Made by a program: the position numbers and the translations under genes. Below the pieces are notes generated by a model. That model did not search any database, was not told the origin of the DNA, and saw nothing but the letters and a program-made list of their open reading frames with translations. From NCBI RefSeq assembly GCF_023283945.1, contig NZ_JAKIKW010000015.1:62001-126000 (forward strand): a stretch of 64,000 bases of DNA. The letters run 5' to 3'. The stretch comes from Shewanella gelidimarina. Lineage in GTDB: Bacteria; Pseudomonadota; Gammaproteobacteria; Enterobacterales; Shewanellaceae. Below are positions 39,212 through 49,890 of the stretch, piece after piece; within the stretch, counting starts at the first letter, position 1, and every line of letters starts with the position of its first letter.

Positions 39212-40687
39212 TTAATCTTCTTTCTTCTTGTCACGAATATGAGACGTCATACGTTTACGACGACGCTCTTGACCCACAGTCAGCTTCTTAGTGTGCATGC
39301 CCTCAAACGGGTTTTCACCATCTTGGAAACGGATCTGGATCGGTGTACCCATCACTTTAAGTGAACGACGATAGTAGTTCATCATATAGCGCTTGTATGA
39401 ATCAGGTAGCTTCTTAACCTGGTTACCGTGAACAACCACAATAGGAGGGTTGTAACCACCAGCGTGAGCGTATTTAAGCTTCACACGGCGACCTCTAACC
39501 AATGGAGGCTGGTGATCGTCTTGTGCCATTTGCATAATACGCGTCAACATTGCCGTACTTACGCGGTTAGTTGCACTGTCGTATGCTTCTTCAACTGACT
39601 CATATAAATGGCCAACACCAGTACCGTGCAATGCCGAGATAAAGTGAATACGGGCAAAGTCGATGAAGCCTAAACGGCGGTCGAGTTCGCTCTTAACACG
39701 TTCTTTTATCTCTTGATCGACTCCGTCCCACTTGTTGACGGCAATCACTAATGCACGACCTGCGTTAAGTGTAAAACCAAGTAGACCTAAGTCTTGCTCA
39801 GCAATACCTTCGCGGGCATCAATAATAAGCAGTACCACGTTACAGTCTTCAATGGCTTTCAAGGTTTTAATAACCGAGAACTTCTCAACCGTTTCATGGA
39901 CTTTACTGCGGCGACGAACACCTGCAGTGTCAATTAACACGTACTCACGACCTTCACGTTCCATTGGAATGTAAATACTGTCGCGAGTGGTGCCAGGCTC
40001 GTCATACACAACAACGCGTTCTTCACCTAAAATACGGTTGATTAGCGTTGATTTACCTACGTTAGGCTTACCAATAATGGCAAGTTTTATCGGTAAGTCT
40101 TGTAGACGCTTTTGCTCAACTTCGGCTTCTTCTTCCGTGTATTCACGCTCTTCTTCGTCCTCTTCGCCTTCACCCTGCTTGGTGATCCCCATCGCTTCCG
40201 CGTAAGGTGCTAAAGAGTACTCAATCATGTTCGTTACACCACGACCTTGCGCCGCGGCCATTTGGTAAACTTCACCAAGACCCAACGACCAAAATTCAGC
40301 ACAGGCTGAATCGGCATCGACGCCGTCAACTTTGTTGGCGACAACGAATGTGGTTTTTTCACGGCTACGTAGGTGCTGCGCGATCGCTAAATCGGCAGCG
40401 GTTAAACCTGCGCGAGCATCTGTCATAAACAGGACTACGTCAGCTTCTTCAATAGCAGCTAACGACTGTTCAGCCATACGGGTTTCAATCCCCTCTTCAG
40501 TGCCATCGATACCACCAGTATCAACCACAATGAACTCATAGCCAGACAAGTGCGCTCGGCCGTACTTACGATCCCGAGTTAGCCCAGGAAAATCTGCCAC
40601 TAAGGCATCTCTGGTACGGGTAAGTCTGTTAAAAAGGGTCGACTTACCAACATTCGGTCGCCCAACAAGGGCCACAACAGGAATCAT
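39212..40687 (-). CDS. der: ribosome biogenesis GTPase Der (EngA)
   Basis: 491 residues. Two tandem GTPase domains, each with the full motif set: [22 protein letters not shown] (first) and [23 protein letters not shown] (second), plus a C-terminal KH-like domain (about 380-490) and a basic tail. The linker is acidic ([20 protein letters not shown]). Needed for assembly of the 50S subunit. It lies after bamB, as in E. coli, but a terminator separates them. Confidence 0.98.
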   Translation of the reverse strand: MIPVVALVGRPNVGKSTLFNRLTRTRDALVADFPGLTRDRKYGRAHLSGYEFIVVDTGGIDGTEEGIETRMAEQSLAAIEEADVVLFMTDARAGLTAADLAIAQHLRSREKTTFVVANKVDGVDADSACAEFWSLGLGEVYQMAAAQGRGVTNMIEYSLAPYAEAMGITKQGEGEEDEEEREYTEEEAEVEQKRLQDLPIKLAIIGKPNVGKSTLINRILGEERVVVYDEPGTTRDSIYIPMEREGREYVLIDTAGVRRRSKVHETVEKFSVIKTLKAIEDCNVVLLIIDAREGIAEQDLGLLGFTLNAGRALVIAVNKWDGVDQEIKERVKSELDRRLGFIDFARIHFISALHGTGVGHLYESVEEAYDSATNRVSTAMLTRIMQMAQDDHQPPLVRGRRVKLKYAHAGGYNPPIVVVHGNQVKKLPDSYKRYMMNYYRRSLKVMGTPIQIRFQDGENPFEGMHTKKLTVGQERRRKRMTSHIRDKKKED

Positions 40688-40719
40688 TTAATTGCCTCTA
40701 TTACTCATTTCTATTAACT

Positions 40720-40752
40720 AAAAAGCCCCCGGAATACACATCCAGGGGCCTT
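40720..40752 (-). terminator. intrinsic terminator of bamB
   Basis: GCCCCCGGA (40725-40733) pairs with TCCAGGGGC (40741-40749), one mismatch, followed on the minus strand by TTTTTAG. It lies between bamB and der, so der probably has its own promoter. Confidence 0.8.
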
Positions 40753-40772
40753 ATCATGTCTAACAATTCGGC

Positions 40773-41960
40773 TTACGGAAGTGTAACTCGAACTATTTGT
40801 CCATCACGAGTCTGCACATACAAGTTGTCTTTAACAACAAGCGGCTGACTGTATAAACCGGAACTATCTACTTGAACACGCCCGACTATTTTACCATCAG
40901 ACTTGCTTAAAAAATGCAGGTAACCTTCAAAGTCACCTACAACAACGTAGTCTTTAAACGACACTGCGGCGGTTAAATTACGGTTTGCTAGCTCAACATT
41001 ACTCCATAACTCTAGACCATTTCGTCTATCAACAGAGTAAATACGGCTATGGTCATCAACCAAAAACAAGCTTGCACCTGAATAAGCTAACTCATGAAAG
41101 CTTGAATACTTACGCGTCCAAACAACACGACCCGTGCGCATCTCCATTGAGACAAGGTTACCGTTGTAACTTACTGCGTAGAGGTTTTCACCCACTAGCA
41201 ATGGTTTCATATCAACGTCAGCCATACGAGAAAACTCATTACCGCCAGCTGGCGTATAAATCGCTTGTGCCCATGCAGCCTGACCGTTGCTTTTAATCAC
41301 TACTGCGATTTTACCATCAGCAGTACCGACAAAGAAACCACCCGCATCATAAGCTGCAGAGCCTGTGCCGCGTAAGGTTAATGTTGGCAGTTGGTTTTCA
41401 TAAACCCAACGTTTTTCGCCATCATCAACATTGAAAGCTTCTAACGTACCTGAACCGGTATTAACCACAACTAAGTCGTCGCCAACCGTTGGAGCTGATA
41501 ACACTTCACCGCTAGCGATAACGTGCCATATAGGTTCACCTGTTTCAGCATCAAATGCTGCAACAAGGCCACTTTCGCCACCGACAAAGACTTTGTTTCG
41601 TGCCGCGGTAACACCACCGGCTAAACGTGCGCCTTTGTTTTTCGCGAGAATATTATCTCTAAAGATTGAGCTAAAATCGTTATCCCATACTTTTTTGCCA
41701 GTAGCTTCATCAAAAGCGACGACTTTACCGTAGCGGTCAGCAACAAAAAGTTTATCATAACGCGCCGCTGGACGGAGGCGTGAATAATAATCACCGACAC
41801 CAGCACCGACATTAGCGCTCCAGCTCACTTCTGGAAAAACGCTTGCTTCAATTTCTGTAAGCGGAGAAACGGGCTCTTCCTCAACATCGTTCGATGCACA
41901 CGCAGACAGCATTCCTATGCTCAATCCACATGCGAGCAGTGTTTTACACCAAGACTTCAT
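40773..41960 (-). CDS. bamB: outer-membrane assembly lipoprotein BamB
   Basis: 395 residues. Signal peptide with lipobox LSAC (Cys at about residue 21), then an eight-bladed PQQ-like propeller with repeats such as GKVVAFDEATGKKVW, GLVAAFDAETGEPIWHV and GTLEAFNVDDGEKRWVYE. It belongs to the BAM complex that folds outer-membrane proteins. It follows yfgM by 11 bases, the E. coli-like order hisS-yfgM-bamB-der. BamE, another BAM subunit, is encoded at 62145. Confidence 0.97.
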   Translation of the reverse strand: MKSWCKTLLACGLSIGMLSACASNDVEEEPVSPLTEIEASVFPEVSWSANVGAGVGDYYSRLRPAARYDKLFVADRYGKVVAFDEATGKKVWDNDFSSIFRDNILAKNKGARLAGGVTAARNKVFVGGESGLVAAFDAETGEPIWHVIASGEVLSAPTVGDDLVVVNTGSGTLEAFNVDDGEKRWVYENQLPTLTLRGTGSAAYDAGGFFVGTADGKIAVVIKSNGQAAWAQAIYTPAGGNEFSRMADVDMKPLLVGENLYAVSYNGNLVSMEMRTGRVVWTRKYSSFHELAYSGASLFLVDDHSRIYSVDRRNGLELWSNVELANRNLTAAVSFKDYVVVGDFEGYLHFLSKSDGKIVGRVQVDSSGLYSQPLVVKDNLYVQTRDGQIVRVTLP

Positions 41961-41971
41961 GGGCAGATTCC

Positions 41972-42592
41972 TTATGCCTTGTTCAAATTATCAAGCTTCA
42001 TTTGCAATGTTGGACTACTCATAGTGCCACCATTTTCTACTGCAGCTTGATAAGCAAGCTTAGCCTTGTCGGTTTCACCTTGGCGAACCAAGAAATCACC
42101 TTTTAATTCATCTCTTTGTGCCACTGAAGCAACATCTTTGATCTGCTCAAGCGTGGTAATCGCTGTCGCATATTGACCTTGCTCTGCTTGCACACGTGCA
42201 AGACGCATGGTTGCTACAAGCACGATGCTGCTATCGGCATTAACCGCAATCACATTTTTAAGTGTGGCTTCGGCTTTTTCCAAATCACCCGTTTCAACGG
42301 CTGACTTAGCGACCATAAGCTCTAATAAAGACTGATAGCCTTTTTGACCATGTTCTTTAGCAAACGTATCTGCAGCGCTTAGCATCACTGCATCAGCTGT
42401 GTTTTGACTGCTTAGAGCCTGAAAGGACTCTGAAGCGGCTTCTGCTTGAGCTAACTGATAGTCGGAATAATAGTTCCAACCAAATAATCCACCTAAACCG
42501 ACAACAGCACCTACGACAATTGAACTACCGTAATCTTTCCAGAACTGTTTGATAGCATCTACTTGTTGTTCTTCTGTGCTATAGACTTCCAC
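41972..42592 (-). CDS. yfgM: SecYEG-associated periplasmic protein YfgM
   Basis: 206 residues. N-terminal cytoplasmic stub MEVYSTEEQQVDAIKQFWKDYG, one TM helix at about 23-42 (SIVVGAVVGLGGLFGWNYYSD), and a periplasmic TPR-like helical domain. YfgM is an ancillary subunit of the Sec translocon working with PpiD. The gene is 14 bases after hisS and 11 before bamB, hence one operon. Confidence 0.93.
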   Translation of the reverse strand: MEVYSTEEQQVDAIKQFWKDYGSSIVVGAVVGLGGLFGWNYYSDYQLAQAEAASESFQALSSQNTADAVMLSAADTFAKEHGQKGYQSLLELMVAKSAVETGDLEKAEATLKNVIAVNADSSIVLVATMRLARVQAEQGQYATAITTLEQIKDVASVAQRDELKGDFLVRQGETDKAKLAYQAAVENGGTMSSPTLQMKLDNLNKA

Positions 42593-42606
42593 GTGTACTT
42601 CCCCTT

Positions 42607-43896
42607 TTAAATCAGTTCTGCAATATAAGTCGCCAACGCATCTCGGGCAACTAATTCTTGTGCTTTATCTTCACGAAGGTACTTTACTGCAACTTGATTA
42701 TTGGCAAGTTCATCTTCGCCAATCACAAGTGCCACAGCAGCACCACTTTTATCTGCTCGCTTCATCTGTTTTTTAAAGTTGCCGCCACCACAATGGCTCA
42801 TGACTTTCAAACTCGGCAAACTTGCTCTTAACTCTTGCGCAACCTTTATCGCTTCGACTCGGCAGTTATCACCCATCGCAGTGACATAGACGTCAACGGC
42901 GGGTTTAACATCTTTATCTAGCTCGAGGGTTTCTAGCAATAACACAATACGCTCTAGACCCATAGCGAAGCCGACTGCTGGTGTTGACTTACCACCGAGT
43001 TGACCCACTAAACCGTCGTAACGGCCGCCAGCTAAAACAGTGCCTTGTGAGCCTAGACTTGATGTCACCCACTCAAACACGGTGCGGTTATAGTAATCTA
43101 AGCCACGCACTAGACGAGGATTGATTGTGTATTGGATGCCAACAGCCTCTAAGAGTTCACATAAATGTGAAAAATGTGAACGAGTCTCTTCGCCTAAGTA
43201 ATCCATCAACGCTGGTGCATCACCTAACAAAGCTTGAACAGCAGCATTTTTAGAGTCTAAAACTCTAAGCGGGTTACTGTACATCCGGCGTTGGCTGTCT
43301 TCATCTAGCACATCTTTATGCTGCTCTAAAAAGGCAATCAAAGCATCTCGATATGCTGCACGCTCTTCGCTATCACCTAAGGTGTTGAGCTCAAGTGTGA
43401 CATGCTCCGAAATCCCAAGCTTTTCCCAAAGCATGGCAGATAGCATTAATACTTCAGCGTCGATGTCTGCACTGGCGATGCCATAGACTTCAACACCAAA
43501 TTGATTGAATTGACGGTAGCGTCCCTTTTGTGGGCGCTCATGACGGAACATAGGTCCCATATACCAGAGACGTTGCTCTTGGTTATAGAGTAAACCGTGT
43601 TCATTACCGGCGCGTACCGTTGACGCTGTACCCTCTGGACGTAACGATAAGCTGTCGCCGTTACGGTCTTCAAAGGTGTACATTTCTTTTTCAACAATAT
43701 CAGTCACTTCACCGATTGAACGTTTAAAAAGATCGGTACTTTCAACGATAGGTGTACGGATTTCGCTGTAACCGTATGCACTGACGGTCTCTCTAAGAAC
43801 GGTTTCAAGTTTTTGCCATATAGGACTTTGGGTCGGCAGAATGTCGTTCATTCCGCGGATCGCTTGGATCTGTTTTGCCACTGTTCGATTCGCCAA
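42607..43896 (-). CDS. hisS: histidyl-tRNA synthetase
   Basis: 429 residues. Class II synthetase: motif 1 region ([31 protein letters not shown]), motif 2 ([15 protein letters not shown] ... [17 protein letters not shown]), the histidine-binding [15 protein letters not shown], and motif 3 ([27 protein letters not shown]). The C-terminal anticodon-binding domain completes it. Heads the hisS-yfgM-bamB unit. A few N-terminal residues (MANRTVA) more than in E. coli are possible; the start is uncertain by that amount. Confidence 0.98.
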   Translation of the reverse strand: MANRTVAKQIQAIRGMNDILPTQSPIWQKLETVLRETVSAYGYSEIRTPIVESTDLFKRSIGEVTDIVEKEMYTFEDRNGDSLSLRPEGTASTVRAGNEHGLLYNQEQRLWYMGPMFRHERPQKGRYRQFNQFGVEVYGIASADIDAEVLMLSAMLWEKLGISEHVTLELNTLGDSEERAAYRDALIAFLEQHKDVLDEDSQRRMYSNPLRVLDSKNAAVQALLGDAPALMDYLGEETRSHFSHLCELLEAVGIQYTINPRLVRGLDYYNRTVFEWVTSSLGSQGTVLAGGRYDGLVGQLGGKSTPAVGFAMGLERIVLLLETLELDKDVKPAVDVYVTAMGDNCRVEAIKVAQELRASLPSLKVMSHCGGGNFKKQMKRADKSGAAVALVIGEDELANNQVAVKYLREDKAQELVARDALATYIAELI

Positions 43897-43974
43897 ATTT
43901 GCTGTTTAAAAATAAAAAACGCCCCGCATTATAGGCGTTTCGATACTAAACGTAAAATGGGTGTTTTTACCCAT

Positions 43975-44009
43975 AAAAAATCACAAGTAAACCAAGTTCA
44001 CTTGTGATT
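43975..44009 (-). terminator. intrinsic terminator of ispG
   Basis: AATCACAAGT pairs with ACTTGTGATT across about ten bases, followed on the minus strand by TTTTTTATGGG. It lies about 11 bases after the ispG stop and before the hisS promoter. Confidence 0.82.
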
Positions 44010-44019
44010 ATAAAATTGT

Positions 44020-45135
44020 TTACTTAGTTACATCTTGCGCTGGAATTCTTGCTTCAGTCATGGCGACTCTTGCCCGAATTTTAGCTTCTAGCGAATCAAC
44101 AATATTGTTATTGTCAAAACGCTCTTTTTGACGCACACCGTCTTTGTAGTAGCCGCTCATGCGGTTACCGCCGGTAAGGCCAATATTGGAAATAAGCGCT
44201 TCACCTGGACCGTTGACCACACAACCGATGATAGAGACATCCAATGGGGTAACGATATCTTCAAGACGTTGCTCTAACTCGTTAACCGTAGAGATAACAT
44301 CGAACTCTTGGCGAGAACATGACGGACAAGCAATAAAGTTAATTCCTCGTGAACGTATGCGCAATGATTTAAGAATATCAAAGCCCACTTTAATCTCTTC
44401 AATCGGGTCAGCCGCAAGTGATATACGCAGCGTGTCGCCAATACCATCAGCCAGTAACATTCCTAAGCCAACAGCCGATTTAACCGAACCTGCACGCGCA
44501 CCGCCCGCTTCAGTGATGCCTAAGTGAAGTGGTTGTATTATTTGCTTAGCCAACAGACGATATGACTCAACCGCTAAGAATACATCTGATGCTTTAACGC
44601 TGACTTTAAACTGATCGAAATTAAGGCGATCAAGTATATCAACATGACGCATCGCAGATTCAAATAGCGCTTCAGGTGTAGGCTCTTTGTATTTGTCCAT
44701 TAGTTCTTTCTCTAATGAACCACCGTTCACCCCGATTCTAATAGGGATGTTTTTGTCACGCGCGCATTCAACCACACTGCGAATACGCTCTTCGTTGCCA
44801 ATATTACCTGGATTGATACGCAAACAATCGACACCGTATTCAGCCACTTTAAGGGCGATACGGTAATCAAAATGAATATCGGCAATTAACGGTATGTTGG
44901 TTTGTTGCTTGATAAGTTTAAACGCTTCAGCAGCATCCATGGTGGGTACGGATACGCGAACAATATCGGCGCCGACTTTTTCTAATGCGTTAATTTGCGC
45001 CACTGTGGCAGCCACATCGTTGGTGTTAGTATTAGTCATCGACTGCACGGCGATAGGTGCGCCGTCACCAATCGGTACATCGCCAACATAAATGCGGCTA
45101 GATTTGCGTCTGATAATTGGAGATTCGTTATACAT
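44020..45135 (-). CDS. ispG: 4-hydroxy-3-methylbut-2-en-1-yl diphosphate synthase
   Basis: 371 residues. Penultimate enzyme of the MEP isoprenoid pathway, carrying a 4Fe-4S cluster. The N-terminal TIM barrel starts [27 protein letters not shown]; cluster Cys residues are in [11 protein letters not shown] and [12 protein letters not shown]; the cluster Glu is in PGEA. It lies between rodZ (22 bases upstream) and hisS, the conserved gammaproteobacterial order. Confidence 0.98.
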   Translation of the reverse strand: MYNESPIIRRKSSRIYVGDVPIGDGAPIAVQSMTNTNTNDVAATVAQINALEKVGADIVRVSVPTMDAAEAFKLIKQQTNIPLIADIHFDYRIALKVAEYGVDCLRINPGNIGNEERIRSVVECARDKNIPIRIGVNGGSLEKELMDKYKEPTPEALFESAMRHVDILDRLNFDQFKVSVKASDVFLAVESYRLLAKQIIQPLHLGITEAGGARAGSVKSAVGLGMLLADGIGDTLRISLAADPIEEIKVGFDILKSLRIRSRGINFIACPSCSRQEFDVISTVNELEQRLEDIVTPLDVSIIGCVVNGPGEALISNIGLTGGNRMSGYYKDGVRQKERFDNNNIVDSLEAKIRARVAMTEARIPAQDVTK

Positions 45136-45157
45136 CGTCTTTGTGCTCAGTCATCTG

Positions 45158-46168
45158 TTATTGTCCAGCCAGAGGCAGGCTTAAGTGCGCCACTTCACCG
45201 CTAGGATATTGTTGCAAACTAACTTGAGTTCCATTGAGCTCAATACTCACAACTTGTGGAGCGCCCAATATCACTGCGAAAGGCTCTGCGCCAGTAACAT
45301 TGATGTTATTCCCTGGTTTTTTTAAACCATTGACCAGTGTCTTACCGTTCGCATCCGTCACTTTTATCCAGCAATCACCCGTGAGGCTTAAGACCAAATC
45401 TGACAGCGTAGCATCGCTATTGCGATTAACTTGCTCAGTGACGGTATTCGCGTCATTCGAGGTATTATCACCTAATGGGCTGTCAACCATTGAAACCAGC
45501 ATCTGTCCCACTGACAGCGGCGCACTGGCGACGCTGAGCTGGGGCTGAGTAATCAAAGTATCAGTCGCACCCTCTTGATTTGATGCCGTATAAACGGGCT
45601 CATTATTACCGGTACTTTGTGAGTCTGTTGTTTGTCCATTGCTTAGTCTTTCATTAAAGAAAGCCTCCTCCGCAGAGGCGGCAACTTCCTCAACTGTTGG
45701 CTGTGAGTAATCGACGTTGGTTTCTATGGATGATTTTTGAAACCACCACAACACCATTAACGCCAACAATACAAACACAATGACGTAGGTGACAAACATC
45801 AACCTACCGTCACGGGCTTGGTGTGTTCTCTTGCGTGAAAAGCTTTGCATTGACGGTTCAGCATCATTTAACAGCTGTTTATCTAAACAAACTTGCACTT
45901 CAAACGGATCTGCTTGCACCGCGCGAGCATAATTTTTTACGTAGCCGCGTACATAGGTCGCCGCGCCGACGGCTAATAAATTGTCTGCTTCAATATCGAG
46001 TATGATACTCGGACGTAAATGCAATTGCGTCGCAACATCCTCTATTGAAACGCCTTTATTTTCGCGAGCTTTTTTTAGCAAAACGCCCAGTGTGAGTGTT
46101 GACTCTTCCACTAGGCTTTCAGTGTCGTTGTTATCTATGTTGGGCAGATCATTCTGTTCATTTTTCAT
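45158..46168 (-). CDS. rodZ: cell-shape protein RodZ
   Basis: 336 residues. N-terminal HTH (LGVLLKKARENKGVSIEDVATQLHLRPSIILDIEADN, about 25-65), a basic stretch, one TM helix at about 122-142 (LMFVTYVIVFVLLALMVLWWF), and a periplasmic part with a Ser/Thr/Asn-rich linker and a C-terminal beta domain (DUF4115 type). It anchors MreB to the membrane for rod shape. The start overlaps the pilW stop by one base (TAATG), so the genes are coupled. Confidence 0.95.
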   Translation of the reverse strand: MKNEQNDLPNIDNNDTESLVEESTLTLGVLLKKARENKGVSIEDVATQLHLRPSIILDIEADNLLAVGAATYVRGYVKNYARAVQADPFEVQVCLDKQLLNDAEPSMQSFSRKRTHQARDGRLMFVTYVIVFVLLALMVLWWFQKSSIETNVDYSQPTVEEVAASAEEAFFNERLSNGQTTDSQSTGNNEPVYTASNQEGATDTLITQPQLSVASAPLSVGQMLVSMVDSPLGDNTSNDANTVTEQVNRNSDATLSDLVLSLTGDCWIKVTDANGKTLVNGLKKPGNNINVTGAEPFAVILGAPQVVSIELNGTQVSLQQYPSGEVAHLSLPLAGQ

Positions 46169-46956
46169 TAATGCGTATTAGCCCGATATTGCTTGGCCTG
46201 AGGCGAAGAAGGAAACTTTGCTAAGAGTAAAATACCAAATTTCCTTACTGCTTCATCGTCATTCAGACCTTGTTCAATTTCAATTCCCAGCGCTAAACTG
46301 ATTGGAGATTCGACCGCTACTTTATGGTAACGTGATAGCCGAACTCTCGCCTCTGTATACCGTTTTGCTTCAAGTTCAATTTCAGTTAACTCGATAAGCG
46401 AGGTGCGTCTTCTAGGATCATACTTAAGCGCCATAGCAAAATATTGTTGCGCTTTTTCTATTAGACCTGCTTTTCGGCTACAAATTCCCAAGTTCTCATA
46501 AGTCGATGCTGACTGAGTATACAAAGGACGTTCAACAGCTTTAAGGAACATCTTTTCAGACTCAGCATATTGACCTTGTTGACACAGGAATGTACCGAAA
46601 TTATTAAATGAATCTCCGCTGGCATTCCAAAGGTTTGTCGCTTGTCGGTATGCCTGTTCGGTCTTTTCTAATTCACCTACTGAACTGTAATAATATGCAA
46701 ATGCGATATGCACATCTTCAAGCTCAGGAGCAAAAGCTAACGCGCGGTCTAAATTCGCTTTGGCTTGCTCACTATTACCTTTTTGTAGATAGGTTAAGCC
46801 TAACTGTACCCGTTGACGCGCTGCGGCCACTTTATTGACTTTTCGTTCAGAGACAGGTGTATCAGTGCCAGTATAAGTACTTTGTGTCACACAACCCGAA
46901 AGTGCTGTTGCAGACAACAAAATAACCAGCGGCACGCTCACCTTTCTATGATTCAT
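46168..46956 (-). CDS. pilW: type IV pilus biogenesis/stability lipoprotein PilW (PilF)
   Basis: 262 residues. Lipoprotein signal ending LSGC (Cys about residue 22), followed by six or so TPR repeats (for example ARQRVQLGLTYLQKGNSEQAKANLDRALAFAPELEDVHIAFAYYYSSVGE). It helps the secretin PilQ assemble in the outer membrane. Placed between rlmN and rodZ as in Pseudomonas and Shewanella. Confidence 0.94.
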   Translation of the reverse strand: MNHRKVSVPLVILLSATALSGCVTQSTYTGTDTPVSERKVNKVAAARQRVQLGLTYLQKGNSEQAKANLDRALAFAPELEDVHIAFAYYYSSVGELEKTEQAYRQATNLWNASGDSFNNFGTFLCQQGQYAESEKMFLKAVERPLYTQSASTYENLGICSRKAGLIEKAQQYFAMALKYDPRRRTSLIELTEIELEAKRYTEARVRLSRYHKVAVESPISLALGIEIEQGLNDDEAVRKFGILLLAKFPSSPQAKQYRANTH

Positions 46957-46988
46957 CGTTTAGCCTATCTACCAATAGATACAAAGAG

Positions 46989-48110
46989 TTAATCCATTGT
47001 GACCGAAATTTGGTTCTCTTGCATGCGTTTTTTCGCTAAACGCTTGGTTCTGTCTCTAATATCACCAGCAAGTTGACCACAAGCGGCATCGATATCGTCA
47101 CCACGGGTTTTACGCACAATAACCGTTAAGCCATATTCCATCAGTACTTTAGAAAAACGATCTATTCGTGAATTAGACGAACGGCCGTAGGGAGAACCTG
47201 GGTATGGGTTAAAGGGAATTAAGTTTACTTTGCATGGCGTATCTTTCATCAGCTTGGCCAATTCATGCGCCTGGTCAGTACTGTCATTAATGTGATCAAG
47301 CATCACATACTCAACAGTTACACGGCCACGGTTAGCATTAGACTTGGCAATATAGCGACGGATCCCCGCGAGAAAGTCTTCTAATGGGTACTTCTTGTTG
47401 ACGGGTACCAATATATCTCGTAGTTCATCGTTTGGCGCGTGAATACTGACGGCTAAAGCCACATCCAGTGCGTCGCCAAGAATATCTAACGCTGGCACAA
47501 CACCTGAAGTCGATACGGTGACACGGCGCTTAGACAAGCTAAAACCGAAATCATCTAACATGATATCCATTGCCGGAATAACGTTCTTCAAGTTAAGTAA
47601 TGGCTCACCCATTCCCATCATAACAACGTTAGTGATGGGACGATCGCCGGTATCTTTCACAAAGCCAATAAAGTCGGCGACACGCCAAACCTGACCGATG
47701 ATTTCAGACACGGTAAGGTTACGATTAAAGCCCTGCGCTCCCGTTGAGCAGAAGGTACATTCAAGTGCACAACCTACTTGAGACGAGACACATAAAGTGG
47801 CGCGATCTTCTTCAGGTATGTATACCGTTTCAACTTCTTGGCCGTTACCTACGTCAATAGCAAACTTGATAGTGCCATCAGCTGATTTTTGATAGCTTGA
47901 TATTGCAGGCGCAACAATTTCAAATTTACGCGCTAACTTTGCTCGTAATGCTTTGTTGATGTTGGTCATCTCTTCAAAGTCACTCACACCAAAGTGATAA
48001 AGCCATTTCATCAATTGATCGGCACGGAACGGCTTTTCGCCCATTTCGGCGAATACCGCTCTCATCGATTTACGATCAAGATCTAATAAATTGATCTTCT
48101 TTTCACTCAT
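46989..48110 (-). CDS. rlmN: dual-specificity 23S rRNA/tRNA methyltransferase RlmN
   Basis: 373 residues. Radical-SAM enzyme that methylates C2 of A2503 in 23S rRNA and A37 in tRNA. The cluster motif is CTFCSTG in [27 protein letters not shown] follows; the catalytic Cys pair is completed near the C-terminus ([12 protein letters not shown]). First gene of the run rlmN-pilW-rodZ-ispG. Length normal. Confidence 0.98.
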   Translation of the reverse strand: MSEKKINLLDLDRKSMRAVFAEMGEKPFRADQLMKWLYHFGVSDFEEMTNINKALRAKLARKFEIVAPAISSYQKSADGTIKFAIDVGNGQEVETVYIPEEDRATLCVSSQVGCALECTFCSTGAQGFNRNLTVSEIIGQVWRVADFIGFVKDTGDRPITNVVMMGMGEPLLNLKNVIPAMDIMLDDFGFSLSKRRVTVSTSGVVPALDILGDALDVALAVSIHAPNDELRDILVPVNKKYPLEDFLAGIRRYIAKSNANRGRVTVEYVMLDHINDSTDQAHELAKLMKDTPCKVNLIPFNPYPGSPYGRSSNSRIDRFSKVLMEYGLTVIVRKTRGDDIDAACGQLAGDIRDRTKRLAKKRMQENQISVTMD

Positions 48111-48375
48111 GTATGTAACCTCAAAAACCTAAAACCTGCATCCGGGCGGCGAATTATACAGATCCTAACAAAATTTGGCCAGTAACCTAGGTCCCCTAAT
48201 ATGCTCATGCTGCTATTTCATGCACTTATACTCAATGTTTCATCCGCCAAACCAAGACAAACCCGCTAAGCAGAGGATGACGGACTCAATATAGAGACAA
48301 AAACCGCAAAAAATAGCGTCTAAACTTCATTTGCTCGTATCACGGAAAATATAAACCTGTGTTAGAATCCGCTCA

Positions 48376-48389
48376 GACCAATGTTGGTC
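48376..48389. promoter_or_regulatory. perfect 14-bp palindrome before the CNNM gene
   Basis: GACCAATGTTGGTC, 28 bases before the ATG at 48418 and just after a possible -10 box (TAGAAT, 48363-48368). It may be an operator or a leader hairpin of the transporter gene. Confidence 0.35.
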
Positions 48390-48417
48390 CGCCATTTGGA
48401 AGTGTAATTTCACCTGT

Positions 48418-49494
48418 ATGATAACTCTTATCATTATCGTTTTTGTCGCCATTACCATCTCTTTTCTTTGTAGTGTGTTTGAAGCAGTTTTACTCTCAGT
48501 CACGCCCAGTTATATCGCCACTCTTGCCGCAACAAACCCCGCAGCAGCAGCAAGGTTGAATAAACAAAAAGAAAACGTTGAATCTCCACTCGTTTCTATC
48601 CTTACTTTAAATACCATTGCTCACACTGTTGGAGCCGCTGTTGCAGGCGCGCAAGCCGCTAAAGTGTTTGGTGACGAGATGTTAGGCGTATTTTCAGGTG
48701 TGCTTACCTTTCTTATTTTGTTCTTCTCAGAAATCATTCCTAAAACATTAGGCGCAAACTACTGGCGCTCACTTGCCCCAACCGTCTCAATCGCCTTAGT
48801 ATGGATGGAGCGTGCTACGCTGCCACTTATCTGGATGTCTAAGCAGGTAACCCAACTAATGGGTAAAGGCGATGAAGGCCAGTATATTCGTCAAGAGATG
48901 AGTGCAATGGCAGAAATAGGCAGAGTCTCTGGCGAACTAGACGAGCAGGAGTCAAAAATTCTGACTCAAATGTTGTCTGTTAAAGAGATGCCTGTCACCA
49001 CGATTATGACACCACGCACGGTGATGTTTAAGCTACCTATAACATTAACCCAAGGTGATTTTGCCACTAAGTATATGACAAAACCCTTTACCCGAATCCC
49101 TGTTTACCAAGATGAACCTGATAATATTATCGGCTACATCAATCGTAACGACGTATTGCTGGCAGAGCGTAAAACGCCGAGTGAGCCCATTGCAGTGTTG
49201 AAGCATAACTTGCTGGTCATTCCTGAAACTGCAAAAATTCTCCCGCTATTTGAGTTAATGATTAAGCGTAATACCAAGATTGCGATGGTGGTTGATGAAT
49301 ACGGCTCTGGTGAAGGCATTGTGACCCTAGAAGATATCGTCGAATCGCTTCTAGGACTGGAAATTGTCGATTCCAACGACCCTGTCACAGATATGCAGCA
49401 ATTAGCGCGTAAATTGTGGAGTCGTAGAATGAAGCATAAAGGCATTGTGCTTTCGGACGACGGCGAGTTTGATGACAAGCCAGATAAGGGCTAA
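48418..49494 (+). CDS. CNNM/CorC family CBS-domain membrane protein
   Basis: 358 residues. N-terminal DUF21 (CNNM transmembrane) domain with three to four helices, including FEAVLLSVTPSYIATLA and SEIIPKTLGANYW; then a CBS pair (about 195-320) with MTPRTVMFKLP and IGYINRNDVLLA and the acidic helix GSGEGIVTLEDIVESLLGLEIVD. Such proteins are linked to magnesium or sodium-coupled ion export. No partner gene here; the following gene is separated by a terminator and an inverted-repeat element. Confidence 0.92.
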   Translation: MITLIIIVFVAITISFLCSVFEAVLLSVTPSYIATLAATNPAAAARLNKQKENVESPLVSILTLNTIAHTVGAAVAGAQAAKVFGDEMLGVFSGVLTFLILFFSEIIPKTLGANYWRSLAPTVSIALVWMERATLPLIWMSKQVTQLMGKGDEGQYIRQEMSAMAEIGRVSGELDEQESKILTQMLSVKEMPVTTIMTPRTVMFKLPITLTQGDFATKYMTKPFTRIPVYQDEPDNIIGYINRNDVLLAERKTPSEPIAVLKHNLLVIPETAKILPLFELMIKRNTKIAMVVDEYGSGEGIVTLEDIVESLLGLEIVDSNDPVTDMQQLARKLWSRRMKHKGIVLSDDGEFDDKPDKG

Positions 49495-49529
49495 TTATCT
49501 TGCATACCTAAACCGCTTAGGTATATATA

Positions 49530-49555
49530 AAAAAGGGAGCTTAGCTCCTTTTTTT
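49530..49555 (+). terminator. intrinsic terminator of the CNNM gene
   Basis: GGAGC (49536-49540), loop TTA, GCTCC (49544-49548), extended by A/T pairs and ending in a long T-run. It lies about 40 bases after the stop. Confidence 0.88.
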
Positions 49556-49625
49556 AGCCGCCAAAATCAGTATTTCACCAATCAGAATGGTTAGTGCTAT
49601 AATTCTTGTTTGGTTCTGAGGACTA

Positions 49626-49890
49626 ATACCAATTGTATTAAGTATGTAGTCAATTCAGAATCGCTCAAGCTTTTCAATTCAAGGCGCATTAACGAAATAA
49701 TGGTGATCCCTTGTGAGGCAATGCAAAGTAGAAGTGGAATGTTTGAGCGCTTCCCGTCGGGTGGGTTTCGAAGCACTGTATCCTACGTAGGTAACTCTTG
49801 ATATAGAACAACTAGTAGCTTCAAGTTCCCCACTTGCCTTCAGCGCTTTGAATTCCCACTGAATGAACAGATACTTAATACAACTGGTAT
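49626..49890. mobile_element. 265-bp inverted-repeat (MITE-like) element
   Basis: Starts ATACCAATTGTATTAAGTAT and ends ATACTTAATACAACTGGTAT; these 20-bp ends are inverted copies with one mismatch. No ORF of note inside. A 55-bp form with the same two ends occurs at 32235. No clear target duplication was seen. The last base is immediately followed by the ATG of the next gene. Short non-autonomous element; the transposase that moves it is not identified. Confidence 0.72.

Noticed and set aside
44159..44527. 122-codon plus-strand frame inside ispG
   Set aside because: Antisense shadow of a core gene.
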